64,000 nucleotides of DNA, taken from the NCBI GenBank assembly GCA_907163375.1, contig CAJQUW010006310.1, positions 1-64,000 on the forward strand, read 5' to 3'. Origin of the DNA: Prostheceraeus crozeri. Taxonomy: Eukaryota > Platyhelminthes > Polycladida > Euryleptidae. Position 1 is the stretch's first letter, and each line of letters opens with the position of its first letter. The notes beneath the pieces were generated by a model. That model had not been told where the DNA came from, did no database searches, and worked only from the letters and a program-made list of their open reading frames with translations. Shown here one piece after another: positions 34,052 through 47,309 of this stretch. The position numbers were made by a program, and so were the translations under genes.

Positions 34052-36060
34052 TCTGCGCCAATAAATCCCTATTTCCTAAGAACACACCTCCACTTACTTT
34101 TGATTACAATTGTCAAAGTGACCATTCATGCGTCAAGAAGAACTAGCGCGGAGGATAAGCAAAGGCTTCATGCGAAGCAAATGGAGCAATGAAGGGTCAG
34201 ATCGAGTACCAGTATAGCACTGTAGTCATAGGTAATGTCTTCGAAATTGAATAGGAGTCAACTTTTTTAGTAAAAAGGATGTTTTGTCTTTTGTGCGAAT
34301 AAATTGTCTTTTGCAATAATGACATGTCATATGACATTTAGCTATGCAGTCAAACAATATCGGCTGTGATGACATATTGCCAAGCTTTCGTAAGAGTTCG
34401 TCGCTGCTATTCTGATGGATTTGATAATTTGCAGTTACACATTCACCATGCATTCTAAATTAAAAAGCTTACCGTAAATGTTAATTGAAATACAAAAACA
34501 TGACCCAAAAGTGCAGATTGCTTCATCGATCAAATAGGCTTAAAAAAAGAATAGTACAAGCAAAATTAAAGCAAAAAATAACATTAGAAATTCGCATTAC
34601 TTCATCGGTCAGAACAGTATACGTCACATATCGGTAACGTGTAAGATTCACTAAGACACAAATCAAGCAAAATATGATTTCCAGTGCATACCGGCAAAAT
34701 ATTTTCACTTCGAACCCTGTCACTAATACTTAGATTTCCTTTGATTGCAATCAAATTAACATGCTCCAAAAGCGCATGATCCTATGCATATATCCATAAA
34801 AGCATGCATGTCCTTCATAATACAGTTAGTTGAAACAAATTGGACTTATGCAAAATTCATCACGCTGATATTATGTTTGAAGCATAGATAAGCCCTACAT
34901 CTGGCGACAAATAGAAACAAATTTAATTTCACACAAATTTCAGATCAGCTCACGTCATGCAGAATGGAACGTTAAACATGAGCTGTGAAGTGTTAATCAA
35001 GGACTGCAAAATGAGCAGGGACTGAAAAGCAACGCTGCTCCACTACTTCTGACAATGGTCAAAATGTCTGAATATGGTCGATCGAATGCTTAATTCCATG
35101 CATCTAATGATGTTTGCACAATATTAACCGAAATTAATTGCATCGACAAATAAATTATTGTACAATCAAAGCCTTGGGTCTTCCTCAACTATTATGAACT
35201 ATGGTAATACAGTACTAACTTTTCAATATACATGTATAAAAATGAGTAATTGAAATTTGACCATGATAATATAATATTTTGTAGCTACGAGTATAATGAC
35301 AAAAGGAAAGATAACACAACAAAGATAGACAAAACACATTTCCCAATCACAGCAATGCTGCGTCACTATGGATAGGAACGCTTCAAGTGGGCAATCAAAG
35401 GGTTGCAACAAGAAATCTGCCAGGACGCTTTCAGAAATCACAGGTCACGCGGCTTATATCTACGGTTCATGCAACTCACACATCGAGAGAATTATGTCAG
35501 TTTTTCAGAAAACCGTGGCGACAAAGCGGTTACATCACTCTAGATTAAACTTGTACTGGTTGCTTTAATCGTTAGTGGTGCAACCCACAATTTTGTGTAC
35601 AAACTCACCTATAAGGGAGCAATCGATAATTGAAGAAAATAATGTTATTTTTTGTCAGTAAAAATGGTTCTTGCCGGTCAAGAGATGACGCTTTAGTAAA
35701 CTAACTCTCAATTGATCAGTTAAACATTAATTCATAGCGCAACTTGGTGCACAAACTCGTCTCTCTTGTAGACTGACTACGAGAAAGGAAGACCTTTTCA
35801 AAATCTAAATTCAAATTGTGAATGTCTTACAGGAATTTTGAAAAAATGGTATCAAGTACAGACCTTTTTGGCAGTGCACTGGCTTGTTTTGTATGATTTT
35901 AGTTGTGAACAACTTTTTTGAATAAAAGTCGCTGATGTTGCCGCTAATTTCATCGACTGTTATAAGATGAATGTTTCAAAGGAAATGCTGCCCTACAATA
36001 CTGCCATCAAAAGAACAGCAAATAACAGAAACACAAAGCAAACACAGAGTTGCATGCTGA
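34052..36060. other. No gene recognised
   Basis: AT-rich. Short open frames at 34226-34453, 34523-34723 and 35223-35441 on the minus strand show no motif. Nothing else seen. Confidence 0.4.
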
Positions 36061-36063
36061 TTG

Positions 36064-36640
36064 ACCCGGCCAGACCCAAGGGGACCCGCAGTGAGGATCG
36101 GCCGAGCCTTGGGTTGTGGGCTGTGTAGTGCGGATCGGCCCGACCAGAGGCTCGTGGGCCGTGTATCGTGGTCATGCTAAGACTCTGGGCGGTGCTGTGC
36201 GGACCGGTCCGACCAGCGGTAGTGTGGACTGGTCCGACCGAATGCCCCGTGAATTGTGGGCGCACGCAGGCTGTGGACCGTGTTGTGCGGGCCATCCTAC
36301 TCGCGGACTGCGTAGAGCGACTGGTCTGCTCCGCGAGTTTGGGTCGTGTAGTTCGAACCGGTCGATCTGAGGACCGGTTGGCGCACACGAACTCTGGGCC
36401 ATGCAGTGCGAACTAGCTCGGCTAGTCGACTGTGTAGAGCGTTCAGGCCGATCCGAAGGCCAGTAAATTGTTGGCGTACGAAGATTCTGGGCCGTACACT
36501 CAGGACCGGCCAGATCCGAGGTCGCGTGAATTGTTGCAGTGCGAAGATTGTGGACAGTGCTGTGTGGGTCATCCCGATACGCGGGCTGTGGCCGTGCATT
36601 ATCTGCGCATTCAGGCTGTGTGTCATGTGCTTTAGGCGCC
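36064..36640. repeat. GC-rich degenerate tandem repeat (about 60 bp)
   Basis: A sharply bounded GC-rich patch in AT-rich surroundings. It is built of diverged units of about 56-67 bp, each containing a word like GGGCCGTGCAGTGCGGA, then CCGGTCCGACC or CGATCCGAGG, then GTGAATTGTGGGC and ACGAAGACTCT. At least eight units can be traced (for example near 36157, 36187, 36273, 36340, 36396, 36490 and 36551). The long open frames on both strands here follow from low stop-codon content and repetition, not from genes. CpG dinucleotides are frequent. Confidence 0.75.
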
Positions 36641-39600
36641 CGTGGGATGTTTGAAATTGAGCCGAATTACGTTTCCGCATTTCTCAACATTGTCAGCTGT
36701 TCAAAACACTAAGTCAATCGAGATTCTTCATATATCATGGTAACTGAAGCAAAGAAAGAAGATAAAAATGATCACATTACTAGTAATACGGAAGTGTTAG
36801 GTGAATACCGATGTCGGGACGACCGGCTCGCATGCAACTATGGGCATATATCATGAAAATCGTCCTGAGGGTTCTTTGCAAAGAACGTAAAAAATCATAT
36901 GCTGTTACTGTGACACTCACTGGTCGAAGCAAAAGACGTCCAATATGAAGCCATGACATTCGACAAAAGAAAGATCATCGGCTAGCTGTAAATGCCGCAC
37001 TCCATGACGCTTCTTTTCTTGCTTACTCGAAGCTAATTGACTCTTTTTTGATTGGTTGATGTTGAAAATTATTGCATTGTAAGCATACTTGTGAATTTTT
37101 CATGAAACGCACTACAATTTTTCTCTATGCAGGAATGTGTCTTAGATAATAATTTCTAGCTTGTATATATAATGGCTGGCTGTAAAGAGTCATCCTCATA
37201 TTCACTATTTCATGCTTACTCAGGGCATGCTCAGAGTCAACAAATTTCACTATCTGATTTCACAATATCCGGTAACCGGAAAGTGAGATCATTATCTGAT
37301 GCAATGCACGCTTCGATGTAGAGTATTGATGGTGAGCGTTTGAGAAATTTAGTCAAAAAGATGCTGTTGAAAAGGAAATCTGGTCATCCATCTAAATACT
37401 GGAATCTTGATTATGTATGTAATTTCTCATTATGACGTTCTTCTTAAGTAAGGTATACGGAATATGCAACTGTATGGAAGTGAACGGGTTTGAGATCCTT
37501 CGACTATCCAATAAATATCATCACTCCATCTTCGCATTATAAAAGAGCTTCCGCATAAAATGCGTGATAAAAAATATGACTGATTGAATTACTTATTGAA
37601 AGCCAATGCTAATCACTAATAACAGTACATTAATATTTGATAGACCATTCACGTAATCCAGCATCCTTGCGTTCACTTATCAGAAATTCAGTATGATGGC
37701 GATGCGTAACTTTGCATTCATTCAGAATCATGACAAGCAGAACACTGATGTCGTTTGAAGGAATATAGCCGACGGGATGTATTTCCATAATCTCCAAATA
37801 TGATAATCGAGGCATTTCACATTCAAATGAATAGATAAGTAGTTAGGAAAATTTTTTGACTTGCCATTATTGATAATGATCGATATGGTTCATCGTCATG
37901 CTTTTATGTCAGTAACGAAACATCATCTGTGATAATCAGCATTTGGCATTCGTGGGACATCTTCATTATATGAGTACACTACATGTTCATGTCGGAGAAA
38001 TGCGAGATAATTGAAGCTAAGGTCACACTGCAGAATCTTGAAACTGACATTTATAGGACTTATTGAACACGACATTGAAAATCATAAACAATGAAGTAGA
38101 ATTATTATTCTGATAAAGTCATGAAAAATGTGTTTTATAAAATGCTCTTTGTGGCAAAAGCATAGATTTAAAATGTTGTAAAAAGTTTAATTCTATAGCA
38201 ATTGTTTGAATAATGAATGATTCATGAAACAATATTTCTGATACACCAGGGTCCTATGCAGTAAGCTCATTCATTAACTTGAAAATGAACGATTGACCGC
38301 ATCATTCATCTGCTCTTTTCTTAAATCTATATTTCTTATGAAGCACGGGATGGAAGAGAATGATGGCATCCTACAGTGCCGCACTGGTCCAGGTGCACAT
38401 TTGCGACAAGGGAGCAGCTATGAGGTATATAGGTTTAGCAGTCTCGGTTTTCCAGCACAACCTAATTGCACTGCAAAGAATTTGTAGCAAAATATTAATT
38501 TAAATAGTAATGAGCATTTGTTAGCATAGTTGTCTAGTATTTTGCCTTGGTATTTACACTGTACCATATGACACATAACAGATTGCCAAAATTAGGGGAT
38601 AAATGCTAATAAGTGATTAAATCTCTAGAACTTCGAGTGCTTCTAATGAGCAATAATACCACAAAAGAATATTTTGTGTACATATGAACAATGGATGATG
38701 CGTAGGCTGCATCGACGAAGCCCATACTGTAAGTTATAAGACATATTAAGCAGAATCCTCACCTTCAATTGATAAAACACACTCTTCGAGTTACGTCGTG
38801 GAATTTTCCATGATATCATGAATCAATTCAGGACGATAACAGATGAAGCACAATTAAGCTATGCAGTCACTTTCCAACACGATTTTCACTGCTCGAATGT
38901 ATATCTTTCTAAGGGGAGTTCAATCCGAACTCTACGATAATATAGTGAGACGTAGCGTCGCAAGACAGCCGTGGAAGCAGCTAAAGAGTTTTCCCTATGT
39001 TATTCTCTAGTTGTCGCACAGGATTGCCAATGGTAGTTGAGATGCGATTAGGCGCCGTTGGAATTTCGTCGAACACGATAGAGGGAAAACCCAACTTTTC
39101 GAATGAAAAATTCAGCGAATACGACTTGTATTCACGTAACTTTGGCTTCGACTACGAAGTAGTTACCTCAATACTTTAAGTTAAATTTTGAAACCTGACA
39201 GCCTTCACGCTGTGAAAGATATCATATTTGCCTCCATGTAGGGAAATGTAGAAATTCCGTCTGTTATTAATTCATATGACTGATTGAACTTGAAATAGAC
39301 GTTACACGACACTGATTAAAGATAGTAATGTAGTGTAATACGCCTTGAGGATATAGAAGCTTGGCTTCAAAGTCGGACTGGGAGATAAGCGATCGTCAAT
39401 TGACGTCCAGTCTGCGTCGTTGATACGCAAGTATGCCAGCAGTCTGACATGGAAGTGACGCTTGTACATGGGAAGACTTTTCTATTGGCAATCTATTCAC
39501 AGGCGCAAATGAGAGGGAGAAACAAAAGCAGAAATGAAAAGATGTGAACCCAGTCACGTTCTTGATGTGATGTTGAGCTGAGTGTGTCACATTACTGTCG

Positions 39601-41679
39601 AATATCAGAACCCTATCCTGTTCATGCAGATAATTTTGGGTTAATACGTATACTTATGCTAGCAGTGCTTATGGATGGCTTTCATGAAAAACGAGAGGCA
39701 CGTGCGAGACGATCGCCAAATGATGTCTTCATATGTCATTGTTCGTCACTCAGATTTGATGTCGCGAAGCTATTAATAGGGACTGTTTCTTTTCCCATGC
39801 AAATTGAACTTTTGAGAAAGCAAATTGAACAAATGAGCAAACAAATTGAACCTTTTTATTTCAAAGGTTTATCTTATCGATTTGGTTTCCTACCGCTGAA
39901 TAAATCAGCATAATAAATTTAACAATTATGATGGCTGAACAATTTAGCATAATAAATATTTAATGCTAAAGAATGGATCGTTCAATAAGGAATGACTAAT
40001 TCAGTGACGTGCTCATGAGCATGCTTCAGTTTTTACAAATACCGGTAGCGCGATGTAGAAATAATTGAAAATTTGATTCTTAGTAATTCATGATATATAT
40101 TTGTAAATTGATCCAAGAAAGCAAGATGATACTCTCTGTTAGTCATGTACAAGCCTATCGCTAAGCTGCTCCCAAAATTTCCGGTTTATGTGATCGTTTG
40201 CGATTCAATTTGAAACAAACTTATATTCCATATTATCAACTTGACTCAGCCTATGGCCAATCAAAGGAGTTTTCAGGAAAGTAATGCCGACTCTATACCT
40301 TTTCGAGCATTTTCCAGTTCGACAAGGGTAGCACCTCTTTCACAATATGGTTAACTTTATAAATATAATATCACATATCGAATCGGAAGAGCAGGTACAA
40401 TACACATAATGAAGAAACAGCACAGAGAAGAGTTTTAGAAGAACATCAGCTATGTAAATTTAATGAAAGAGCTTTTAAATCTCAAAGTCCTTGTGCAGGT
40501 TACGGTAGCTGGCTCCCTAGACGGGACGAATAGCGAGTTGCTGAGACGTCGTAGATGAGATTGAGAAGATGGCTGTAGTCTGCTTTGGCTTTGTTTGCAA
40601 GTCTAACAACACATGATAGCAAAGTCCGAGACGGAAGGGTCTTGGCTTATGATGAAGATTTTGCAACAGATAATGTTGAAACGTGTACCTAAGTGGCATA
40701 CTGCACCAAGCAATCGATCGAATCATCGAGCAATAGACCCTCCAAAGCAGGAGTTGAGAGGACCCTGTGTAACCGCATACAAATAGTAAATTCGTTTACC
40801 ACAATTCGTTAACCTCAACTGACGAAAACTATAATTTCTGATATTGAATAAGGGCCGATATGTAATTGGATTTCGTTGCGTAAACGACATTCAAGTTGAT
40901 TATGATATAGCGCGTAGTCGACAATGCCCGCAATGAGGAAAGTTTAATAATATGGAACAGAAAACTTTCAATTTGAACCGTAAAAAAATATACAAACCCG
41001 AAATTGAGAACAGCGACGTAGGTACTTGACCAAAAATGAATATTGTCTTGCTGTTTCGGTTCGGATCACTTTGCGGAAAATAAATTGAAATTTTTCTTAA
41101 GCAGCATTTTGATGTTTATTAGCTTTCAGTGAAGTGTAATTGAATTCATGCTCATCAATTCAATTTACTTTTTCATTAGCAGTTTAAATTAGCAAGTAAA
41201 AGCAGCATTATTGCATCTTCACTAGTTATTGCTGATAAATCCAAGTTTCTTGCTCATTTGTTCAATTTGTTCGGGCAATACACTTATCATGAACTGAATT
41301 ATTTGCCCGCAATGTGTAATATGTAATATGCCAGGGTTCTGTGATTCTTAAGAAGAATTCATCAGGAGCCTAAAACCTGAAAACTCGGAAGATATTAAAA
41401 CATATAACATAAATCTAATCCCGCACGAATGTTAACATCAAACTAAATATTGAGCATCAAAGGTACATAGTCTAACTGATTAGGTACCGAGCATATCTTT
41501 CACTACTTTTTTTGTGCACACCAATACGAAGAACACACCATGTTTTTGTCTATTATATCGATTCCTCAGCTATGTCTACAAGATATTAGTCTAGCAAGAG
41601 TTGAAACGAGACATTTGTGCATAAAAGTACTAATTATGCGGATATTATTCAGCAATTGTCAATAAACATCAAACAAAAA
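36641..41679. other. Long stretch without recognised gene
   Basis: No exon, transposase or polymerase motif was recognised. At 39799-39856 the word GCAAATTGAAC recurs three times at about 22-bp spacing; a related word, ACAAATTGAACAAATGAGCA, appears in reverse near 41250-41272. Open frames at 39584-39913 (plus) and 40517-40726 (minus) are unsupported. Confidence 0.4.
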
Positions 41680-43299
41680 CTCTAACATTGTCAATGCCTT
41701 CATTAGCCCCTCTGTTGCTGCAGAAGAAATAAACCATTTTTTCGTGACCAATTTGTCGAATCACCGAATTGGTCAAGTATCATCTCTACAGTACCTGACA
41801 ATGACAAGTATTGGAATATTGACGTGAGTCCGTGCACTGTCTTCAGACATCTTCCTAATCTGGATCAGTCAAAAGCTGCGCTGGTGGTGATGACTTTACT
41901 CCGCAACTACTCTTCGGTTGCATCTGTTCTTTCTGAGCCTATATCTCACATTTTTTCATTATCTGTCCAAAGAAGCATCGTTCCTTCAAGATGGAAAACA
42001 GCAAACGTCCTTCCTCTGCTTAAAGATAACATTTCGAATATTGATTAAAACTACGACCTATTTTTCTGCTGCCGATATTATCCAAGGTACTTGGGCGTTG
42101 TGCTCTCAATTTTGTCAAAGACAAGCTACTCGAAATTTGTGGATCGCTCCAGTTTGGGTTTCGACCATGCTCATCTTATAATAGAAGAGTTTGTGACAAC
42201 ATCAATGGACTCCAACGAATGTCAAGGCGTGATACTAACATCTTTTGAGATTCAAAAGGCGTTCAATTCAGTACGACGTGAATGCATCACGAAATCGCTA
42301 ATTGACGTCGATTTCCCTACTCCATTTTTAAAATGGATTAGCAGATACTTCCAAAATAGACTTCAGCAAACATATCTGAATTCAGAAGTAATGAGCAACT
42401 TTTCTCATGCCTCTTCAGGTGTGCCGCAAAGATATGTACGTGCAATCTGACCATATATATTTGCAGTCCACATGGGAAGTCTATCCGTAAAGAACAAAGG
42501 AAACCTATTGGTCAAGTTTGCTGACGACATCGCTCTCATTGTCCGCATTTTGTAGAACGGTAATTGCAATAACATTGTCAACGAGGAATATCTCAATGTG
42601 CAGATTTGGTGCGATCGTTGCGGTTTGAAGCTGAATGACTTAAAAACAAAATCAATTTTTTAAAAAAAATCAGGGGTTGCTGTTGTGATTCCTGATGAAT
42701 GGAATTCAAAATCTGAAATCAAGCTACTTGATGTTATGGACGATGAGGCAATAAAATGGAGTAGTTATGTTGACATCATTACTAAGAAGGATACTCGAAG
42801 CCTTTTTATTTTACGGAATTTAGGCGATCTTATTTATCAGCTTTGCATTATTCTTTTATTCTAGGAATTTTAGAGTATTGTGGATCTCTTTCCGTTGGTT
42901 TGAATTGTAAATTAACGAAGCAGATTGAAAGAGTGAGCAAGAAAGCTAATTTTATAGCCAATGCTCGGTCAAGAACCTGACTAGTCGTTACAACAGCAAT
43001 AAAATCGTTTCAAGAGAAAATTTCGCCTCAAGATCAAGCGCTATCGTTGCAAGTGAAGCATAGTCACCGCAAAATGCAGAAAATCAACGTTATTCCAATT
43101 CAACTAAAAGTTTGCCGTTTCAAATGCAGAAAGTACCATGTTTCTTGTGATAGATGACTACTTTTAATGTTAAGATGTTAAGACATATATCTGCGTTACA
43201 TGCACGTTTCTAAATTTATTCAAATTGATTTTACTTATGCTGAAGGCTAGTTTGCCATATACCAACACCATACACCATATACTTTGCTATTTATCAGGA

Positions 43300-44560
43300 A
43301 AACGATATCAAATAATTCCGAATATCAGATGTGTACTTAACTCCATTACAAAGGTGTACGGATCAGTTACATCCACATGAAAATATCATTCATTTCAAAA
43401 CACCGGGGAATTAAACTCTGTATTCTGCGGAACCAAGCATCTGCCATTGGTTGCTCTATCACACTTCTGCGACTTTCCGCAAGAGTAGCCAGAATACCCA
43501 TTATTTCGTCATACTCCATTGTTCTAAGATTTGGCCAGGCTTCTTCTAGAACTTCATAGCTGATTGCATTTTCCACTATGTAAAGCATTGGTGAATAAGA
43601 AGGATGCATGCGAACCATTTGCGCATCACGAAGAAATTCTCCAGTTGACTCTCCTAGTTTGTGCGTTGTCGAGGATGAATCCAGTTTCTTAAAAACTTAT
43701 TGAGGAGGCAGTCTGTAGAAAATTTATAAATGCCACACGATTCATACCTCCATCAATGAACTCATGATGTAGGAGACCTCGCTTGTTGGAAACAGCGAAG
43801 CAGGTCGTAAGGTTTTTCCCACGTCGACCGTTTACAACGCGAACGGCCCGTTGCCCGACAAGAGCGCAACCAAGGGTGCGAGCGCAGTAAAGATTGATAC
43901 CCGCTTCATTGATGTACACCAGCTCCTGCCGTTGTACTCCATCATTCAACAGCCAACTCGCAAAATCTCGCCGCAACGTCTTTCTTGTCTCGCTGTTCCT
44001 TTCGGTGGGAACAGCTTCAAGCTTCTTCATAAACTGACCATATGACCATTCGGTCATAAACTGACCGAGAAGGGTGGAGTTCACAGTTGTTCTTTGAATA
44101 TGAGGTTTGTTCAATAGTCGCACGCGTAGTTCTTGATTAATTTGATTCACTGTGTACGTTGGATGTTCTTCACGATATCTCGTAGTACATTTCTCACTTC
44201 ATAATCTCATTTCATTTCATTTCTCACTTCATGTGTTTTGCCTAGGGTGGTTCAATTGATCTGCGTATGACTGAATCAGTCGAATTTACATTAATGTTGA
44301 GTTGCCTTGATAGCTCGACATAGTCATTGCCTTGATCATGTGCCCTAATCAGACTCCCCTTGTCCGCTTAACTAATTCTTTGACTGGTGGCTCACATTAT
44401 ACTGTTGTAACGGCTAGGCGGCAGTTGATTTCACCTTTTACATCTTGCGGGTATATCATTGTTCACGATCAGATTGAGTTTAATGCAACTCATGTAAGAT
44501 AGTGCTGTTGAAACGTCATTTTCACTTGACGCGGCAATACTGCGTTATAAGTTGTCATTT
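43300..44560 (-). pseudogene. IS630/Tc1-related DDE transposase relic
   Basis: Minus-strand pieces in order: a helix-turn-helix with YVELSRQLNINVNSTDSVIR (about 44345-44285); a central frame at 44150-43689 with YINEAGINLYCARTLGCALV, GQRAVRVVNGRRGKNLT and HHEFIDGGMN; and a C-terminal frame below 43680 with HPSYSPMLYIVENAIS. This is the layout of IS630-like transposases known from many animals, where the first catalytic block is normally [IV]DE[AS]GFN. Here the D reads N (YINEAG), so the first catalytic acid is lost. The region of the second aspartate (MDNA) is also degraded. It lies inside the LINE of 41680-45470, so it inserted later. Terminal repeats were not found; the limits are approximate. 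Confidence 0.85.
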
Positions 44561-44623
44561 CTTCATTTCATCCGGCATCATGCTATTGAAGTGACAAAAA
44601 TGGTTCTTGAAAAGTAGTTGTCC

Positions 44624-45137
44624 CACAGAATTAGATTGTTTAACCGCATCGCTGTGCTAGAAGTGCAAACTGATTCAAAACAATGGCACATCCAGGAACT
44701 TACTAAGTGGGCAAAAAGAAATTTTTAATACCTTGCAGAGATAGGAAAAATAGTTGTGCGTCGCTTGCGGATTACTTTGAATTCTTTCAAAATGCTCCGA
44801 TCGTCACGATTCCTTCAGATTTGAAGAATTCAGATCATTGCGCAAGTTTTCTCGATAATGTTGGGTCCTCCGATCATTATTAAAAAAGTTAGCAGGCGCA
44901 CGAAAAAACGTTCACAAACTTCTCTGTAGAACTTGAAATCGACTGTGTCTCTTTGCTGTGTGATCCGGTTGATAACAGACACTGAAGCTTCGCACAATTT
45001 GGCGTATTTAATGCTGAACTGGCTGGTTCGATTGCCATGGTATTATGTCAGCAGATAGTGCCATTTTATTAACGTTACATGTTCCAATGCTTCCTTTCTT
45101 GTCAAACAGAAGAAGAGACGACCTGTCTAATTCTGTG
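44624..45137 (+). mobile_element. Small element with 8-bp TSD, copy 1
   Basis: Inverted ends CACAGAATTAGA and TCTAATTCTGTG (12 of 12), flanked by a perfect 8-bp duplication AGTTGTCC (44616-44623 and 45138-45145). An 8-bp duplication fits the hAT or P superfamilies; the ends do not look like classical hAT ends, so I leave the superfamily open. It is 514 bp long. A second copy lies in opposite orientation at 47310-47819. No transposase is recognisable. Confidence 0.92.
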
Positions 45138-45470
45138 AGTTGTCCCGTTGAAATGTCTATGATTCAATTGAACCGACATCCACTATTGTTGATCAGTCAA
45201 ACCTATATAATATGCGGTAGCAATTGTAATTGCAAAAAATTCACTTCTCTGTTGATTCGTCGACGAGAAAGAGTGCCTTACGTATTTTTGATCGCATGTC
45301 GTCTCCACAACACATTTTGCATGACATGCTTCCTCAAAAACTGAAACATACCGGTCATTATTCCGTCCCACTGCATTTGTCATCCCATCGTTCTCGGGCT
45401 TTCTTGCCTGTCTGTACCTACCTCCATAATTCTATCTGGCCATAATCAAATCTAGTTTGTCTATAGAGGA

Positions 45471-46290
45471 GCTAATGTAGCCAATAAAACTGTAAATCAG
45501 TATGTAACTGTGATTGTTTTTTCCGCAAAATTGTGTAATTTTTATTTAATTCTGTATCATAGCCTACTCCTGCATGTTTACTGAAATGTAAGATTTTCAT
45601 TCATATCGAATAAAACACTTATCAACAATTATCCCATCGCAATGGGAAGTCTAAAACATCAAAAAGTCGATATCTCAATCCTCCGTCGAAACCAACCTAT
45701 CGATTACGTAATCAGTCGGCTAACCCATTCCTTCAATTATCACTATCAGTATCCAGTCATGTCAAATTCCATGGGTTCATGAAACAATGAGATTCAGTCC
45801 CTCAACTCTCTCAAATTATTCTTTTTCCTCAACTCTTCGTTGATGAATTAGCGCACGCTGATCAGGTGCTGAAAATCACAACTTTCTGCCTTGTAAAACA
45901 TATACGACCATTTCTGATGACGATATCTCCCGCTTACCTTCACGTGTTTTTATATCTCTTTGTAAAGAATCGATGTGCTTGAAACATAAGAACCTCTCAG
46001 TTATGGACATGGAAGAGCACGAGCAGAACTATTTAAAGCAGAAAACATTCAGAATCAAATGAATATTTGATGCAGGCAGACTTGCAGAAAATGCCTATTG
46101 ACTATGGGGCTCGTCTGTTCGGATATAGAAATCATGAAAATTAAATATTTCAATTGCTTGAAATGTAGAAAGAAAACACAACTGAGCGCTCAAATAAAGT
46201 AAGGAAGCCAGAAACAAAGAAAAAAAGGATAACGTCAAAATTGCCAAGACTCACTCAATGCATTTCACTCGATTAGATGAATCCAAACGA
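45471..46290. other. No gene recognised
   Basis: Sequence after the LINE end (an AATAAAAC word lies at about 45481). No gene, repeat or motif can be supported here. Confidence 0.4.
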
Positions 46291-47040
46291 CGTGACTATT
46301 TAGTCCGGCATGCCAGAACGAGTTTCTGCAGGGAACGAGGCCGAAACTGATACTTTCACAGAGTACTGTACACCCTATGCTTACTGCGAATCTGCACGTC
46401 TTCCGAGTTCTAGTTAGTTCCTCTTCTTGTCAGACATGATCGAAGAAAAAACAGTTAATCCAATGGGACGCAGATTGCAATTTTTAGTTAGAATGAAATT
46501 TTCTATGTTGTCGCTTATTGTGACAAAAATGCTATGTCTAGAGCCACAATTTTTGACATGGATTATCTTCAGGTCATTTCCTATGATGTGCATGTGTTAT
46601 TATCATGTTTCTGATCGACAATATATGTGAGAATTTGCGAAAATGTTGGCTAAATTACTCAAAATGCTTGTGTTTGCCAACATTAGAAGGCTTGCCGAAT
46701 CTGGATATGTCTAGCTTCATGGACAGGGTTGCATGAACATGATAGGAAATGACCTAAGGACATTCCATTTCAAAAATTGTGGCTCTAGACATAGTGTTTT
46801 TGTCACAATAAGCGACAACATAGAAAAATTTTATTTTAGCTGAAAACTGCAATCTGCGTCCCATTGGATTAACAATCGTTTTTCTTTGATACTGTCAGAC
46901 AAGAAGAGGAACTCACTAGAACTCGGCAGACGTGCAGATTCGTAGTAGGCATAGGGTGAACAACATTCTGTGAAAGTCTCAGTTTCGGCCTCGTTCCCTG
47001 CAGAAACTCTCTCTGACTGCCGGACTAATAAAGTCTCATA
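46291..47040. repeat. Large inverted repeat with coding-like arms
   Basis: The left arm, about 46291-46596, pairs with the right arm, about 46731-47040, across a loop of about 135 bp. Outer edges share TTAGTCCGGCA; inner edges share AGGTCATTTCCTAT. Both arms keep the same protein-like reading outward to inward: ERVSAGNEAETETFTECCSP, then YAYYESARLPSSS, then FLFLSDSIKEK and a DCSF-like end (clearest on minus at 47055-46831; the plus arm has a stop in it). Whether this is a duplicated exon or part of a foldback transposon is unclear; I recognise no family. Confidence 0.75.
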
Positions 47041-47309
47041 ATGCGCTTTCTCCACCTTGACTCCCTATCAATCACAGTAATGCTGTTTGTGTCAATCTAG
47101 GGTCACCGCACAGAAAGTAGTAGATAGTGAGTTGCTAGTGACAGATTTGTTAGTCTAAGGCCTGCTTTACCCTGGCAGTTCATGTGATGTGCAGCAGATG
47201 ACGAAAATGACATCGTTATGACGTTTATCGTGATTTCTTCAAACACAGAATATGAAGTCAGTGCTGCAGTGGCAGTTCAGGTGCTGTTCACCGATTAGAC
47301 CGAAATCTA

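Larger units (their letters stand above)
41680..45470 (+). pseudogene. LINE polymerase relic, split by two insertions
   Basis: Plus-strand pieces follow the order of an APE-type LINE reverse transcriptase: FSLSVQRSIVPSRWKTANVL (about 41945-42010), FEIQKAFNSVRRECITKSLI (about 42245), SGVPQ (42415), LVKFADDIALIV (the FADD catalytic box, about 42510), WCDRCGLKLNDLKTKSI (about 42608), KWSSYVDIITKK and LRNL (about 42755-42820), and KQIERVSKKANFIANARS (about 42920). The C-terminal end RIFDRMSSPQHILHD and FLPVCTYLHNSI reappears only at 45260-45440. In between sit an IS630-like transposase (about 43300-44560) and a small element at 44624-45137. Several frame changes and stops make it dead. Group close to CR1/L2/Rex; not resolved. 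Confidence 0.85.

Noticed and set aside
35993-36680. Overlapping open frames on both strands in the GC-rich patch
   Set aside because: High GC lowers stop frequency and the patch is a degenerate tandem repeat; none of the frames shows a domain.
39799-39856. Three GCAAATTGAAC words spaced about 22 bp
   Set aside because: Too short and too few to call a tandem repeat or binding-site array with any confidence.
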